NCBI RefSeq assembly: GCF_004295585.1
Contig: NZ_AP019400.1
Coordinates: 5,239,501 to 5,303,500 of the forward strand
Length of the DNA stretch: 64,000 bases
Direction: 5' to 3'
Origin: Cohnella abietis
GTDB lineage: Bacteria > Bacillota > Bacilli > Paenibacillales > Paenibacillaceae
Part shown: positions 8,343-16,723 of the stretch, in pieces
How the letters are laid out: the number at the start of each line of letters is the position of its first letter
Position numbering within the stretch: the first letter of the stretch is position 1
Notes under the pieces: generated by a model
What the model was told of the DNA's origin: nothing
Databases searched by the model: none
The model's input: only the letters and a program-made list of their open reading frames with translations
Made by a program: the position numbers and the translations under genes

Positions 8343-8382
8343 AAAAAAAACTCTCAAAGGCCTAAAAAAGCACCCGTGAGAG
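8343..8382 (-). terminator. Terminator of the pseudouridine synthase gene
   Basis: Read on the minus strand: CTCTCA, a 20-nt loop, TGAGAG and then eight T residues. It lies 40 nt downstream of the stop codon at 8422. Confidence 0.75.
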
Positions 8383-8421
8383 GTTTCTTAAAAATTTATT
8401 GCGCAACAAGTCACCAACCAC

Positions 8422-9825
8422 TTAGTCCCGTCGCAGCTTATTCACCGCTTTACTGAAATCATCCGGCAAAGCTGCGTGCACCTGTTGCTTATCTCCAGTC
8501 CATGGATGACTCCAAATTAGTCGTTCACCATGCAGCGCTTGCCTTGCCATAATTCCCCTCTTTCCTCCATACATTCCGTCACCCGCGAGTGGATGATTAA
8601 TCGAGGAAAGATGAACCCTAATTTGGTGAGTACGTCCAGTCTCAAGTCGCAAACGGACGAGAGTATGATCTGCCAATCGTTCAGCTACCTCAAAGTGGGT
8701 CACAGCTGGATCTCCCGTATCACTTACCCGGCGACGGGTGGAATGATGGCGATCCTGACCGATAGGCTTGTCAATTTTCCCCTTGTTGCCCTCGATGTAT
8801 CCTTCTGCAAGTGCAATATAGATCCGTTCGATCTCTTTATCGCGCATCGCCTTGTCATACTGATAGTGGGCAAACTCATTTTTAGCATATAAAACAGGTC
8901 CCGTCGTATCCTTATCAATTCTATGAATATGACGAATTCGGATATCCTGACCTGACATTTCATAGTAAGCGGCAACTGCATGAGCAAGTGTCTTGCGTTG
9001 ACCTTTTTCACTAGGATGCACTTCTATACCTGCAGGCTTGTTTACAACTAACGTAAACTCATCCTCGTAAAGAATATTAAGCTCCATCCAATCGGATGGA
9101 AAATCTCGGCCTTCCTTCGGGAATAAATGAAGGCGTAGACTTGGGCCCTGTAATGCCACTCCACGATTGTGCATTAATTTGGAGAGTAGCTTAGGAGGTA
9201 ACGGTAAATGCTTGCTTATGATGGACATAGGAGCACCCACCAAATGATCAGGAAGACGAATTTCCATCCATTCGCCCTTTATCCTACCCATAGATATGAT
9301 AGAATGGGAACCCTTGGCTTCTGACGGTCGCACCGCGCGATTCGCTGATCCGCCATTTCCATTCCGTTTTGGAGCGGGTCCGCGCTCATTAGGTTGCTTT
9401 GAGGCTTCCGCTCCCAGTCCACGTTCCCCTCTTCCGGCAACTGCACCACGCTCATTAGGCTTCTTTGAGGCTTCCGCTCCAAATCCACGTTCCCCTCTTC
9501 CAGCAGACGCACCACGCTCATTAGGCTTCTTTGAGGCTTCCGCTCCAAATCCACGTTCCCCTCTTCCGGCCGATGCACCGCGCTCATTAGGCCGCTTTGA
9601 GGCTTCCGCTCCAAACCCACGTTCCCCTCTTCCGGCCGATGCACCGCGCTCATTAGGCCTACTCTTTGGTCCTTCTGCTCTAAACCCACGTTCTCCACGT
9701 CCGGCCGCAGCACCGCGCTCGTTATATTTCTTAGGTGGTCCTCCACGAGAACCTCGTCCATTTCTTTCACTACCGCCTGCTTGCTTTTGTCCACCTTGCT
9801 GTCTGCTTCTTCCTGCACCGCTCAT
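8422..9825 (-). CDS. RluA/RluD-family 23S rRNA-type pseudouridine synthase with Arg/Gly-rich repeat N-terminus
   Basis: 467 aa. The C-terminal ~285 residues are a normal RluA-family enzyme: an S4-like RNA-binding stretch ('LPPKLLSKLMHNRGVALQG', about 208-226), 'VNKPAGIEVHP', the catalytic motif 'HRIDKDTTG' with Asp304, and 'RLETGRTHQIRVHL'. It should convert uridine to pseudouridine in rRNA; the exact site cannot be read from sequence. The unusual part is residues 1-175, a disordered tail with five 22-residue repeats built on NERGASAGRGERGFGAEASK (repeats begin at about residues 35, 58, 80, 102, 124). The tail is strongly basic, contains no hydrophobic core and resembles eukaryotic RGG RNA-binding tails. 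Its frame is continuous with the enzyme and no good internal start was seen. A TTGACT-17-TATATT promoter lies upstream. Confidence 0.9.
   Translation of the reverse strand: MSGAGRSRQQGGQKQAGGSERNGRGSRGGPPKKYNERGAAAGRGERGFRAEGPKSRPNERGASAGRGERGFGAEASKRPNERGASAGRGERGFGAEASKKPNERGASAGRGERGFGAEASKKPNERGAVAGRGERGLGAEASKQPNERGPAPKRNGNGGSANRAVRPSEAKGSHSIISMGRIKGEWMEIRLPDHLVGAPMSIISKHLPLPPKLLSKLMHNRGVALQGPSLRLHLFPKEGRDFPSDWMELNILYEDEFTLVVNKPAGIEVHPSEKGQRKTLAHAVAAYYEMSGQDIRIRHIHRIDKDTTGPVLYAKNEFAHYQYDKAMRDKEIERIYIALAEGYIEGNKGKIDKPIGQDRHHSTRRRVSDTGDPAVTHFEVAERLADHTLVRLRLETGRTHQIRVHLSSINHPLAGDGMYGGKRGIMARQALHGERLIWSHPWTGDKQQVHAALPDDFSKAVNKLRRD
9391..9723 (-). repeat. 66-bp in-frame coding repeats in the pseudouridine synthase gene
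   Basis: Five units of about 66 bp encode the 22-residue NERG...AEASK repeat. The units are nearly identical in DNA, including wobble positions, implying recent duplication or homogenisation. The first unit is 69 bp. Confidence 0.85.
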
Positions 9826-9898
9826 TGCTTAATTCCCCCGATTCCATTCCGCGCAAGCTCTCTCCTAATTAATAGAACTATGCGAGGCTTTGCCGAAC

Positions 9899-9927
9899 AA
9901 TATACGGGAACAACCGTGCAAAGTCAA
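9899..9927 (-). promoter_or_regulatory. Promoter of the pseudouridine synthase gene
   Basis: On the minus strand, TTGACT (9927-9922), a 17-bp spacer and TATATT (9904-9899), about 75 bp before the start codon. A good SigA-type match. Confidence 0.7.
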
Positions 9928-10110
9928 CCATTAAACCTTTCTTCGCAGTCCTTAAGCACGATTTAATGTCTATTCCTATCCCAACCTTCAACCTGCTTTT
10001 CGTCATATTTTCCGTTCGACTTCTATAGGAACTTATGACGTTATTAGTCGAATATAATCGACTGTTATCCCTTTCGATTAAACTAGTCATAATACAACAA
10101 AATAACACCG

Positions 10111-10137
10111 TTGCCACTTTTTTACTTTAAGTATAAC
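10111..10137 (+). promoter_or_regulatory. Possible promoter of the acidic-protein gene
   Basis: TTGCCA (10111-10116) and TATAAC (10132-10137) are 15 bp apart, which is short for SigA. The leader that follows contains a small AGGGG/CCCCT hairpin and an imperfect palindrome (ACCCCCGGGAGGT, 10171-10183 approximately) that includes the ribosome site. Nothing else is visible in the 9928-10190 gap. Confidence 0.35.
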
Positions 10138-10190
10138 GTGAGTATTAGGGGTTTGTCCCCCTTATCATTACCCCCGGGAGGTTTGTCGAG

Positions 10191-10499
10191 ATGGATTTGG
10201 ATGCTGAAGAAGTAGTAGCGGTTGAAGGATCGGAAGTAGATGCAGAAAGTGAAACTGCATCTGAAGAAGTAGAAGCGGTGGCTGAAGAAACGGAAGTTAT
10301 CGAGGCAAGCGCGGATGAAGATGAAGCTGCTGAAGAGGCGTCCGACGAAGCTTCTGCTGAAGAAGCAGAAGTTGAAGCAGATGCATCTGAAGAAGTGGAA
10401 GTTACAGCTGAAGCTGAGGCAGAGGCAGACGAGCCTGCTGAAGCGGAAGTTGCTGCGCATGAAACCGAAGCATCCGACTCCGAGTCGGTCATTGACTAA
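10191..10499 (+). CDS. Highly acidic low-complexity protein of unknown function
   Basis: 102 aa, beginning MDLDAEEVVAVEGSEVDAES and made almost only of Glu, Ala, Asp, Val, Ser and Thr, with a single His, no Lys or Arg, and no aromatic residues. GGGAGG lies 9 nt before the ATG and a stem-loop follows the stop, so a real gene is likely. Predicted to be fully disordered and strongly negative. A Ser/Ala-rich frame on the opposite strand is explained by the GAA/GCA-type codon bias and has no ribosome site. I do not recognise a family. Acidic tails of this kind occur as DNA mimics, chaperone-like or RNA-competing segments, but nothing here decides among them. The basic Arg/Gly tail encoded by the divergent neighbour is a notable opposite in charge. 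Confidence 0.6.
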   Translation: MDLDAEEVVAVEGSEVDAESETASEEVEAVAEETEVIEASADEDEAAEEASDEASAEEAEVEADASEEVEVTAEAEAEADEPAEAEVAAHETEASDSESVID

Positions 10500-10523
10500 T
10501 TATTAATCTTTATATGATTACTA

Positions 10524-10570
10524 AAGGGGCTTTCCCGTAGGTCATAACAGACCGCATGGGAGAGCCCCTT
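10524..10570. terminator. Stem-loop between the convergent acidic-protein and TPR genes
   Basis: AAGGGGCT (10524-10531) + TTCCC pairs with GGGAG + AGCCCCTT (ending 10570), and a second small stem GGTC/GACC sits inside. The location between convergent genes suggests a bidirectional terminator, although neither side has a long T-tract. Confidence 0.6.
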
Positions 10571-10600
10571 GCCTTCGTAAAATGAGGGCAGACCTGCTGC

Positions 10601-11278
10601 CTAGGTTCGATTGCGGTAGAAGCTGAGAAGCGCCCATTTGCGTTCATGCCGTTTCATATATCGTGGCAATGACCGGAATAATTCACGACACTCCCTGTAG
10701 GCCTTAGCAGCCTCTTCAGGATTTCCTAAGCCCGTGTATACAACCCCTAGCCGATAGTAGGCTTCACAGGACGATGAGTTAACATTCTTGAATTCCTGTA
10801 AATAAGCAACCGCCTTTATAGGATCCGATTTGGAAAATGTTTCTGCAAGGCGCAAATAGGGCTGTCCATATTTAACTCTCGGACTTATTAAAAGTGCCTG
10901 CTGCATTTCTCTTTCCCCTTCGTCCACATTTCCAAGGGCAAGATCGCAAATACCTCTGTCGCTCCAATACTCCGCGGAATGGTCCATTTGAGTCTGGATA
11001 CCAAGCAAGATTTCACGGGCTTTATCGTATTTCTTACTTTCGATTAATAGACGGGCCAGCTCCGATTTCGCTGCAACATCATGCGGACTAAGGTGTATCT
11101 GATTCTTCAACTTAGCAATCGCATTTCGACGGCGAAATGGACGTACAAGACTCGGTGATAAACCGATAAATCGACGCTCTAGCACGTATAAAATAATTAG
11201 AATAACTAGAATGGCTATGAACGGATCACCAAATAACCAAGTTAATCCTATGAACAGTAAAATCTTACTCAACCTCAC
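10601..11278 (-). CDS. Membrane-anchored TPR-repeat protein
   Basis: 225 aa from a GTG at 11278 (GGGGG 4 nt upstream); TTG at 11281 and TTG at 11272 are alternatives. Two closely spaced hydrophobic stretches (about residues 4-16 and 18-33) anchor the protein, followed by a basic patch 'RPFRRRNAIAK'. The rest forms about three to four tetratricopeptide repeats: 'AAKSELARLLIESKKYDKAREIL', split here as residues about 67-90, then 'WSDRGICDLALGNVDEGEREM' as residues about 105-126, and 'YYRLGVVYTGLGNPEEAAKAY' near 170-190 carry the usual small/large TPR spacing. It probably scaffolds protein contacts at the membrane. Partner unknown. It precedes no obvious operon mate. Confidence 0.8.
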   Translation of the reverse strand: MRLSKILLFIGLTWLFGDPFIAILVILIILYVLERRFIGLSPSLVRPFRRRNAIAKLKNQIHLSPHDVAAKSELARLLIESKKYDKAREILLGIQTQMDHSAEYWSDRGICDLALGNVDEGEREMQQALLISPRVKYGQPYLRLAETFSKSDPIKAVAYLQEFKNVNSSSCEAYYRLGVVYTGLGNPEEAAKAYRECRELFRSLPRYMKRHERKWALLSFYRNRT

Positions 11279-11442
11279 CAAGCCCCCAGATCTTTCTTGT
11301 CTAAATGGTCGTGATAGCTAATGATGCTCCCATCATATCACACAGGCAGATATTGGAAAATATTTTTTTGAAGCTTGCTTTTGAAGGATCGAACCATCGC
11401 ATTAGAATGGCAGCTCAACGGAATCGAGAAGCTACTAAACAT

Positions 11443-13932
11443 CTAAGTTCTGAATGGCTTTGCCCTTCGGGTTGCCTCTGCTTCAAGCGGATTATCAGGC
11501 CAATAGTGCTTAGGGTAACGTCCCTTTAAGTCCTTCCTGACCTCAAAATAAGTATGACTCCAGAAGCTAGCAAGATCTCTTGTCACTTGCACAGGACGCT
11601 GTGCTGGCGACAACAGGTGCAGTGTTAATGGCACTCGCCCACCGGCGATGCGCGGCGTTTCTGGCAAGCCGAAGAGCTCCTGCAGACGAACAGCGACAAG
11701 AGGGGCATTAATATCGCTATAATCAATTGGGATGCGTGATCCGCTTGGTACAGTCCAGTGAGTCGGCGCACTATTTTCAAGCTCTCTCCGCTGCTCCCAC
11801 GATAACATGGACTCTAAGATGTCCTTAAGATTCAATCGCTGTAAATCGGATCGACCCTTCATTCCATCTATATATCCCGCCAACCATTGTTCCAATGAAT
11901 TCAGCAGAGCTAGATCCGACAAGTCCGGCCAAGCATTATCATGATGACGGACAAATACTGTTCTCTCCTGTAGCTGTCGAGCCGCTTTAGTCCAAGGCAG
12001 CAGCTCCAGGCCTTCCGTTCTGATACCCTCAAGAAGTGCTTGGAGCACAAGATTTGCTGGAGGGCGACTTAAAGGCTTCTCCCCAAGCTGCAAAGCTCCC
12101 AGCCTTTTGCGGCTTCGGCCACGAACTGATTTGGATTCGCTATCCCAATAAATTTGCGTTTCCTCGTTCATCTCATCCTGCAGATGCGTAGCAATTTGCT
12201 CCATAGAAATGGGAGCAGCGAGACGGATTCGACTATCCGATCCCATATCGTCTACATCAGCGACGACAATCCATTGCTCATGGGCTAATGCTTGCCCACT
12301 TGCGAACTCCGCTCCTCTTCCCCCGCTTAGCAAATACTTACCATTGTCCCTCCTGCGTCCAATTCGATCCGGATAGGCAAAAGCTAGTAAGAGTCCACAG
12401 TCTGTTCCCTCTGGATCTGCTGCCCCTTTTATTCCATGCTCGCGCTGCAACAGCTTAACTTCCTCCACGAGTCTCCTGCGGGCTCCCTCATCTGTTGCGT
12501 AGCCTCCTCTGCCTCTAAGAGCCTCCAACCTTACCCTTAAATCAGAAGTAGGAGCTTTACCTTCAAAGCGAATAATATCTCTAGCCTCCAGCAATACGGC
12601 AAGCTCACTAGCTAAGCTACCGAATCCAATAGGGATTGCTCTTAATAGCATATGAGCAATTCGAGGGTGCTTCCCGAATTCAGCCATTTGTCTCCCATGC
12701 GGAGTAATGAATTGTCCATCCTTATCTAATGCTCCCAGCTGCACAAGCAGGTCGCGAGCTTGCTGCAAGGCTGGAGCAGGTGGGTTGTCTAGCCAAGCCA
12801 GTTGAGCAGCATCCTTCACACCCCACATATATAATTCTAATAATAGTGGGGCCAGGTCTGCCTCCATGATTTCTGGAGCGCTACGCGAGGATAAGCTTTG
12901 CTCCTCCTCTTGGCTCCACAGCCGATAGCATGTGCCAGGCATGAGCCGTCCTGCGCGTCCACGGCGCTGGTCAGCCGATGCGACAGATACCGTTATCGTC
13001 TCCAAACGGGACATCCCCGTACGTGGTGAAAATCGGGAGACTCTCATTAATCCGCTATCAATAACGACAGTAATACCTTCAACCGTTAAGCTGGTTTCTG
13101 CCACGGAGGTTGCTAGCACTATTTTACGTTGTCCGGAAGCTACAGGAGCCAGAACCTCATCCTGCGCCTCTGCGCTTAAACCGCCATGCAGAGCGAATAT
13201 TCGAATAGAAGCATCCCGTAGACTGGCTCTTAGCTTAGATTCAACTGAACGTATTTCACCGATACCTGGCAAGAAGACGAGCACATCCCCCTCATGAGCC
13301 CGAAGCGCTTCAATGATTACCTGTGCCACCCCATCAGTCATATAGCCGCTGCCAGAAGGCTTGGGACGATAGATCGTCTCTACCGGATAGCTCCGTCCCA
13401 CACTGCTTATGACAGGTACGCCTCCAAGCAATTCTGCAACAGGCTCCGCCTCTAATGTTGCGCTCATGACGAGCATCTTCAAGTCATCCCGAAGCAAATC
13501 CTGGCATTGCAAACAAAGCGCCAGCCCCAAATCCGCTTGAAGGCTCCGCTCATGAAATTCGTCAAAGATAACAAGACCGATCCCTTCCAACGAGGGATCG
13601 GCCTGTAGCATTCTTGTTAGGACACCTTCCGTCACAACCTCAATACGAGTAAGTGGCCCCACTTTCGTATCCATCTTCACTCTGTAACCAATCGTTCCAC
13701 CAACAGCTTCACCAAGCGTGCTGGCCATATACTTAGCCGAGCTGCGAGCAGCCAGGCGACGGGGCTCTAGCATGATGATTTTCTGTCCATTAAGCCATGG
13801 CTCATTTAGTAACGCTAAGGGCACACGTGTCGTCTTCCCTGCACCAGGAGCCGCTGTCAGAACAGTGTTGCGATTATCTAACAACGCTTGCTTCAAATCA
13901 GGTATTACCGAATCAATAGGCATCAGAACCAT
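11443..13932 (-). CDS. hrpB: ATP-dependent DExH-box helicase HrpB
   Basis: 829 aa from the ATG at 13932; AAGGAG lies about 12 nt upstream and the family normally begins just before 'IDSVIPDLKQAL'. The open frame extends to 14019, but the extra 29 residues are unlike HrpB. Motif I 'AAPGAGKTTRVPL', motif II 'DEFHER', motif III 'MSATLEA', motif VI region 'QRRGRAGR', then helical, HA2-like and HrpB C-terminal domains ('GRYPKHYWPDNP' near the end). This is full length for HrpB. The family is an RNA/DNA helicase of unclear physiological role; it is common in proteobacteria and present in some Paenibacillaceae. It follows the mgl permease gene by 113 bp on the same strand, without a clear terminator between. 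Confidence 0.92.
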   Translation of the reverse strand: MVLMPIDSVIPDLKQALLDNRNTVLTAAPGAGKTTRVPLALLNEPWLNGQKIIMLEPRRLAARSSAKYMASTLGEAVGGTIGYRVKMDTKVGPLTRIEVVTEGVLTRMLQADPSLEGIGLVIFDEFHERSLQADLGLALCLQCQDLLRDDLKMLVMSATLEAEPVAELLGGVPVISSVGRSYPVETIYRPKPSGSGYMTDGVAQVIIEALRAHEGDVLVFLPGIGEIRSVESKLRASLRDASIRIFALHGGLSAEAQDEVLAPVASGQRKIVLATSVAETSLTVEGITVVIDSGLMRVSRFSPRTGMSRLETITVSVASADQRRGRAGRLMPGTCYRLWSQEEEQSLSSRSAPEIMEADLAPLLLELYMWGVKDAAQLAWLDNPPAPALQQARDLLVQLGALDKDGQFITPHGRQMAEFGKHPRIAHMLLRAIPIGFGSLASELAVLLEARDIIRFEGKAPTSDLRVRLEALRGRGGYATDEGARRRLVEEVKLLQREHGIKGAADPEGTDCGLLLAFAYPDRIGRRRDNGKYLLSGGRGAEFASGQALAHEQWIVVADVDDMGSDSRIRLAAPISMEQIATHLQDEMNEETQIYWDSESKSVRGRSRKRLGALQLGEKPLSRPPANLVLQALLEGIRTEGLELLPWTKAARQLQERTVFVRHHDNAWPDLSDLALLNSLEQWLAGYIDGMKGRSDLQRLNLKDILESMLSWEQRRELENSAPTHWTVPSGSRIPIDYSDINAPLVAVRLQELFGLPETPRIAGGRVPLTLHLLSPAQRPVQVTRDLASFWSHTYFEVRKDLKGRYPKHYWPDNPLEAEATRRAKPFRT

Positions 13933-14045
13933 AACAACGTGGATCTCCTTCCTGTCCAACAAATACACATCAACGCTCGATTGTCGCTTTGTTGAACAGC
14001 TTACCATTTTCGGAGACACGATGAAACTATCACCTAAGCTCTATC

Positions 14046-15059
14046 CTATTTCTTCGCCAAATATTTACGAACATCGAATGCTACCGCTGACACGATTATT
14101 AAGCCTTTAATAATGAGCTGCCAATTTGGGTTAACCCCAATATAAGTCAAACCATAGTTGATGACGCCGAAGATCATAACGCCCGCCATAACACCAGGCA
14201 CCGTTCCGATACCGCCAGTCGTTGATACTCCACCAACAACACAAGCCGCGATGGCATCTAGCTCATACATATTGCCGTAACCGTTCGAAGCCCCGCCTGA
14301 TTTAGCTGCTTCCAGTACACCCGCTAGCCCGTATAACCCTCCCGCAATACTATAGATCCACAGGAGATTGCGACTGACATTTATACCCGAGACATGAGCC
14401 GCTTGAACATTACCCCCAATGGCATACATGTTCTTGCCGAGTCTTGTTTTGTTAAAGATGACCCAGCATATAATCGCCACAACAATTGCAATGATAACGA
14501 GATAAGGTAAGCTAAACGCACCAATCTCAATTGTTCCCGAGCCCCATTTGGTGAAGCTTTCACGAAGCCCGCCAATCGGTTGAGAGTTGTTTGGGGGCAT
14601 GTCGAAGTACAATGAGTTGACCCCTAGAACGATTACCATTGTACCGAGCGTAGTAATAAACGGAGGCACGTGCAGCTTTGAAATAATTAATCCATTGATT
14701 AGGCCAACAATGAGTCCTGCGAGAATGGCTAATAGGACAGGGAAAATGACCCAAACCTCACCGAGATGAGGGAAAAATTTCTGCGGATAGTTAGATAATT
14801 GCACCATCGAAGCTGAAACAACAGCAGATAATCCAACAACACGACCAGCTGAAAGATCTACTCCCCCCGTAATCAGTACGAAAGCTGCTCCGAGCGCTAT
14901 AATCGCTTTGGTAGAGTTCTGATGAAGGATATTTGTTAAGGTGCTTAGAGATAAGAAGGAGGGATTAGTTAAGGTTATGCCTATGATTAGAACAGCGAGC
15001 ACGACATAGATTGCGTAATCCGTCAGAAAAGCATTTACTCTTTTTACAGAAACATTCAT
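14046..15059 (-). CDS. mglC: Sugar ABC transporter permease (MglC/RbsC family)
   Basis: 337 aa, a multi-pass inner-membrane protein with about eight to ten helices. Family motifs include 'ALGAAFVLITGGVDLSAGRVVGLSA' split as 'VLITGGVDLSAG' (the RbsC/MglC signature), 'NGLIISKLHVPPFITTLGT' and 'AIGGNVQAAHVSGINV'. It forms the channel for a CUT2-class sugar importer with the ATPase and binding protein encoded upstream. Among CUT2 permeases the 'YIGVNPNWQLIIKGLIIV' C-terminus is close to galactose/methyl-galactoside systems, so I use mglC, but ribose or another pentose is not excluded. ATG start with GGAGGGG 6 nt upstream; 15 bp separate it from the ATPase gene. Confidence 0.88.
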   Translation of the reverse strand: MNVSVKRVNAFLTDYAIYVVLAVLIIGITLTNPSFLSLSTLTNILHQNSTKAIIALGAAFVLITGGVDLSAGRVVGLSAVVSASMVQLSNYPQKFFPHLGEVWVIFPVLLAILAGLIVGLINGLIISKLHVPPFITTLGTMVIVLGVNSLYFDMPPNNSQPIGGLRESFTKWGSGTIEIGAFSLPYLVIIAIVVAIICWVIFNKTRLGKNMYAIGGNVQAAHVSGINVSRNLLWIYSIAGGLYGLAGVLEAAKSGGASNGYGNMYELDAIAACVVGGVSTTGGIGTVPGVMAGVMIFGVINYGLTYIGVNPNWQLIIKGLIIVSAVAFDVRKYLAKK

Positions 15060-15074
15060 GTTGATCCCCTCCGA

Positions 15075-16592
15075 TCATGCCGTATGTTGGGCGGCGAGCC
15101 GCATAATTTCTTCCTCAGTGGCACTTGCACCATCGACAATGCCCGTTAAGCAGCCTTCACTCATAACCATAATGCGGTCAGACATCCCAAGCAGCTCTGG
15201 CATTTCTGAAGAGATCATAATGATACTTTTACCTTGCGCAGCCAGATCAGCAATAATGGAGTATATTTCGTATTTAGCACCTACGTCGATTCCCCGTGTG
15301 GGTTCATCAAGCAGCAGGATGTCGGGCTCCGTCAATAGCCATCTCGCCATAAGCACCTTCTGCTGGTTCCCACCAGACAAATACCTAATCTGTGTTCTCA
15401 TAGAAGGGGTCTTCACGCTCAAGCGGTTAATGCTGCGTTCCGTGTCCTTACGTCTTTTGCCGTCCTCTAAAAAGAAATATGGATTTTCATATTGCTTCTG
15501 GTTGGCGACTACCGTATTCTCAAGCACCGACAGTACGGAAAAAATGCCGGTGACGCGACGTTCCTCGGTTAGTAAAGCCATTTTGTGCCGAATCGCATCT
15601 AGTGGTCTACGAATTTTAATCGGCTTACCCCGCAATTTTAGTTGGCCAGACGCTAGCGCACGAATCCCAAACAGAGCTTCAATTAGTTCCGTTCGTTGAG
15701 CACCAACCAACCCGCCCACGCCCAAAATCTCGCCCTGACGTAGCTCGAAGGATACATTCCGGAATGATTTAGGGATAGTCGATGTGAAGTTGTCCACCTG
15801 CAGAAGCACGTCACCTGGAATGTTGCTGCGTTCCGGAAACCGTTGTGTTAGATCGCGCCCAACCATCCGTGAAATAATGAGATCTGTCGATAAATCCTTT
15901 GCATCCCATGTCCCAATCCTTCGTCCATCGCGCATAATCGTAACCTCATCTGAGATTCGCAATATTTCTTCCATTTTGTGTGAAATATAGATGATGGCGA
16001 CTCCTCGACGCTTTAAGCTTTCAATAATGCGAAACAAATGCTCAACCTCATTCCCGGTGAGGGAGGAAGTCGGTTCGTCCATAATAATAATTTTGGCGTT
16101 ATACGACACGGCTTTGGCAATTTCGATTGATTGAATTTTTGAAACCGATAGCTTACCCGTAATCGTGTCTGGCCTAATATCCATATCAAGCTCCGCAAAG
16201 AGCTTCTCTGTATCGTTAAACATTTTCTTACCATCTACGAAACGAAATGGACCAATACCCCGAAGCGGCAATCGGCCAAGCCAAATATTTTCCATTACAT
16301 TTCGGTGTGATACAGGGTGCAGCTCCTGATGAATCATAGAAATCCCTTTTGTTAAAGCTGCTTTGGAATTAGGAAGCTGAAGCTTCTCCCCATTCATCCG
16401 AATTTCTCCGGTGTCCGGGATGTAAATGCCGAAGAGGCATTTCATTAGGGTGGATTTGCCCGCACCATTCTCGCCCATTAGCGCATGAACGGTACCTGGG
16501 CGAATGTTCAAATTAACATTGTCCAAGGCCTGTACGCCAGGGAATGACTTTGAGATTCCTTCCATTTCCAACAAATATTCCGATGCTGTCAT
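15075..16592 (-). CDS. mglA: Sugar ABC transporter ATP-binding protein (MglA, two ATPase cassettes)
   Basis: 505 aa with two tandem ABC domains, as in all CUT2 ATPases. Cassette 1 has Walker A 'GENGAGKST', signature 'LSVSKIQSIEIAKAV' and Walker B 'IIIMDEPTSSL'. Cassette 2 (about 255-500) has a degenerate Walker A region ('GVGGLVGAQRTELIEALFG'), a good signature 'LSGGNQQKV' and Walker B 'ILLLDEPTRGIDVG'. The degenerate second site is normal for this class. It energises MglBC; substrate is probably galactose or a galactoside. It is separated from mglB by a strong intercistronic stem-loop that probably lowers its expression relative to the binding protein. Confidence 0.92.
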   Translation of the reverse strand: MTASEYLLEMEGISKSFPGVQALDNVNLNIRPGTVHALMGENGAGKSTLMKCLFGIYIPDTGEIRMNGEKLQLPNSKAALTKGISMIHQELHPVSHRNVMENIWLGRLPLRGIGPFRFVDGKKMFNDTEKLFAELDMDIRPDTITGKLSVSKIQSIEIAKAVSYNAKIIIMDEPTSSLTGNEVEHLFRIIESLKRRGVAIIYISHKMEEILRISDEVTIMRDGRRIGTWDAKDLSTDLIISRMVGRDLTQRFPERSNIPGDVLLQVDNFTSTIPKSFRNVSFELRQGEILGVGGLVGAQRTELIEALFGIRALASGQLKLRGKPIKIRRPLDAIRHKMALLTEERRVTGIFSVLSVLENTVVANQKQYENPYFFLEDGKRRKDTERSINRLSVKTPSMRTQIRYLSGGNQQKVLMARWLLTEPDILLLDEPTRGIDVGAKYEIYSIIADLAAQGKSIIMISSEMPELLGMSDRIMVMSEGCLTGIVDGASATEEEIMRLAAQHTA

Positions 16593-16630
16593 TATTCACG
16601 CCCCCTGATGACAAATGCTCCATAATAGGA

Positions 16631-16672
16631 AAGGCGGGGTTAGCGATATTAGCTTTGCTCGCTCCCCGCCTT
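16631..16672 (-). terminator. Intercistronic stem-loop between mglB and mglA
   Basis: AAGGCGGGG (16631-16639) pairs with CCCCGCCTT (16664-16672), extended by AGCG/CGCT inside. On the minus strand TTTCC follows. Such hairpins after binding-protein genes usually protect the upstream mRNA or cause partial termination. Confidence 0.75.
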
Positions 16673-16723
16673 CGTTACTTGAACGTTTTATCCTAGCTGT
16701 TCAGCCAATTAACCCATTAATGA

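Noticed and set aside
9279..9832. Repeat-containing frames in other phases over the Arg/Gly-tail region
   Set aside because: The tail frame is continuous with the pseudouridine synthase domain; the other frames are by-products of the 66-bp coding repeat.
10122..10492. Ser/Ala-rich minus-strand frames opposite the acidic protein
   Set aside because: They mirror GAA/GCA-rich codons of the plus-strand gene, lack a ribosome site, and the plus strand has GGGAGG before its ATG.
13932..14019. N-terminal extension of HrpB
   Set aside because: Codons before the ATG at 13932 lie upstream of the AAGGAG site and do not resemble HrpB.
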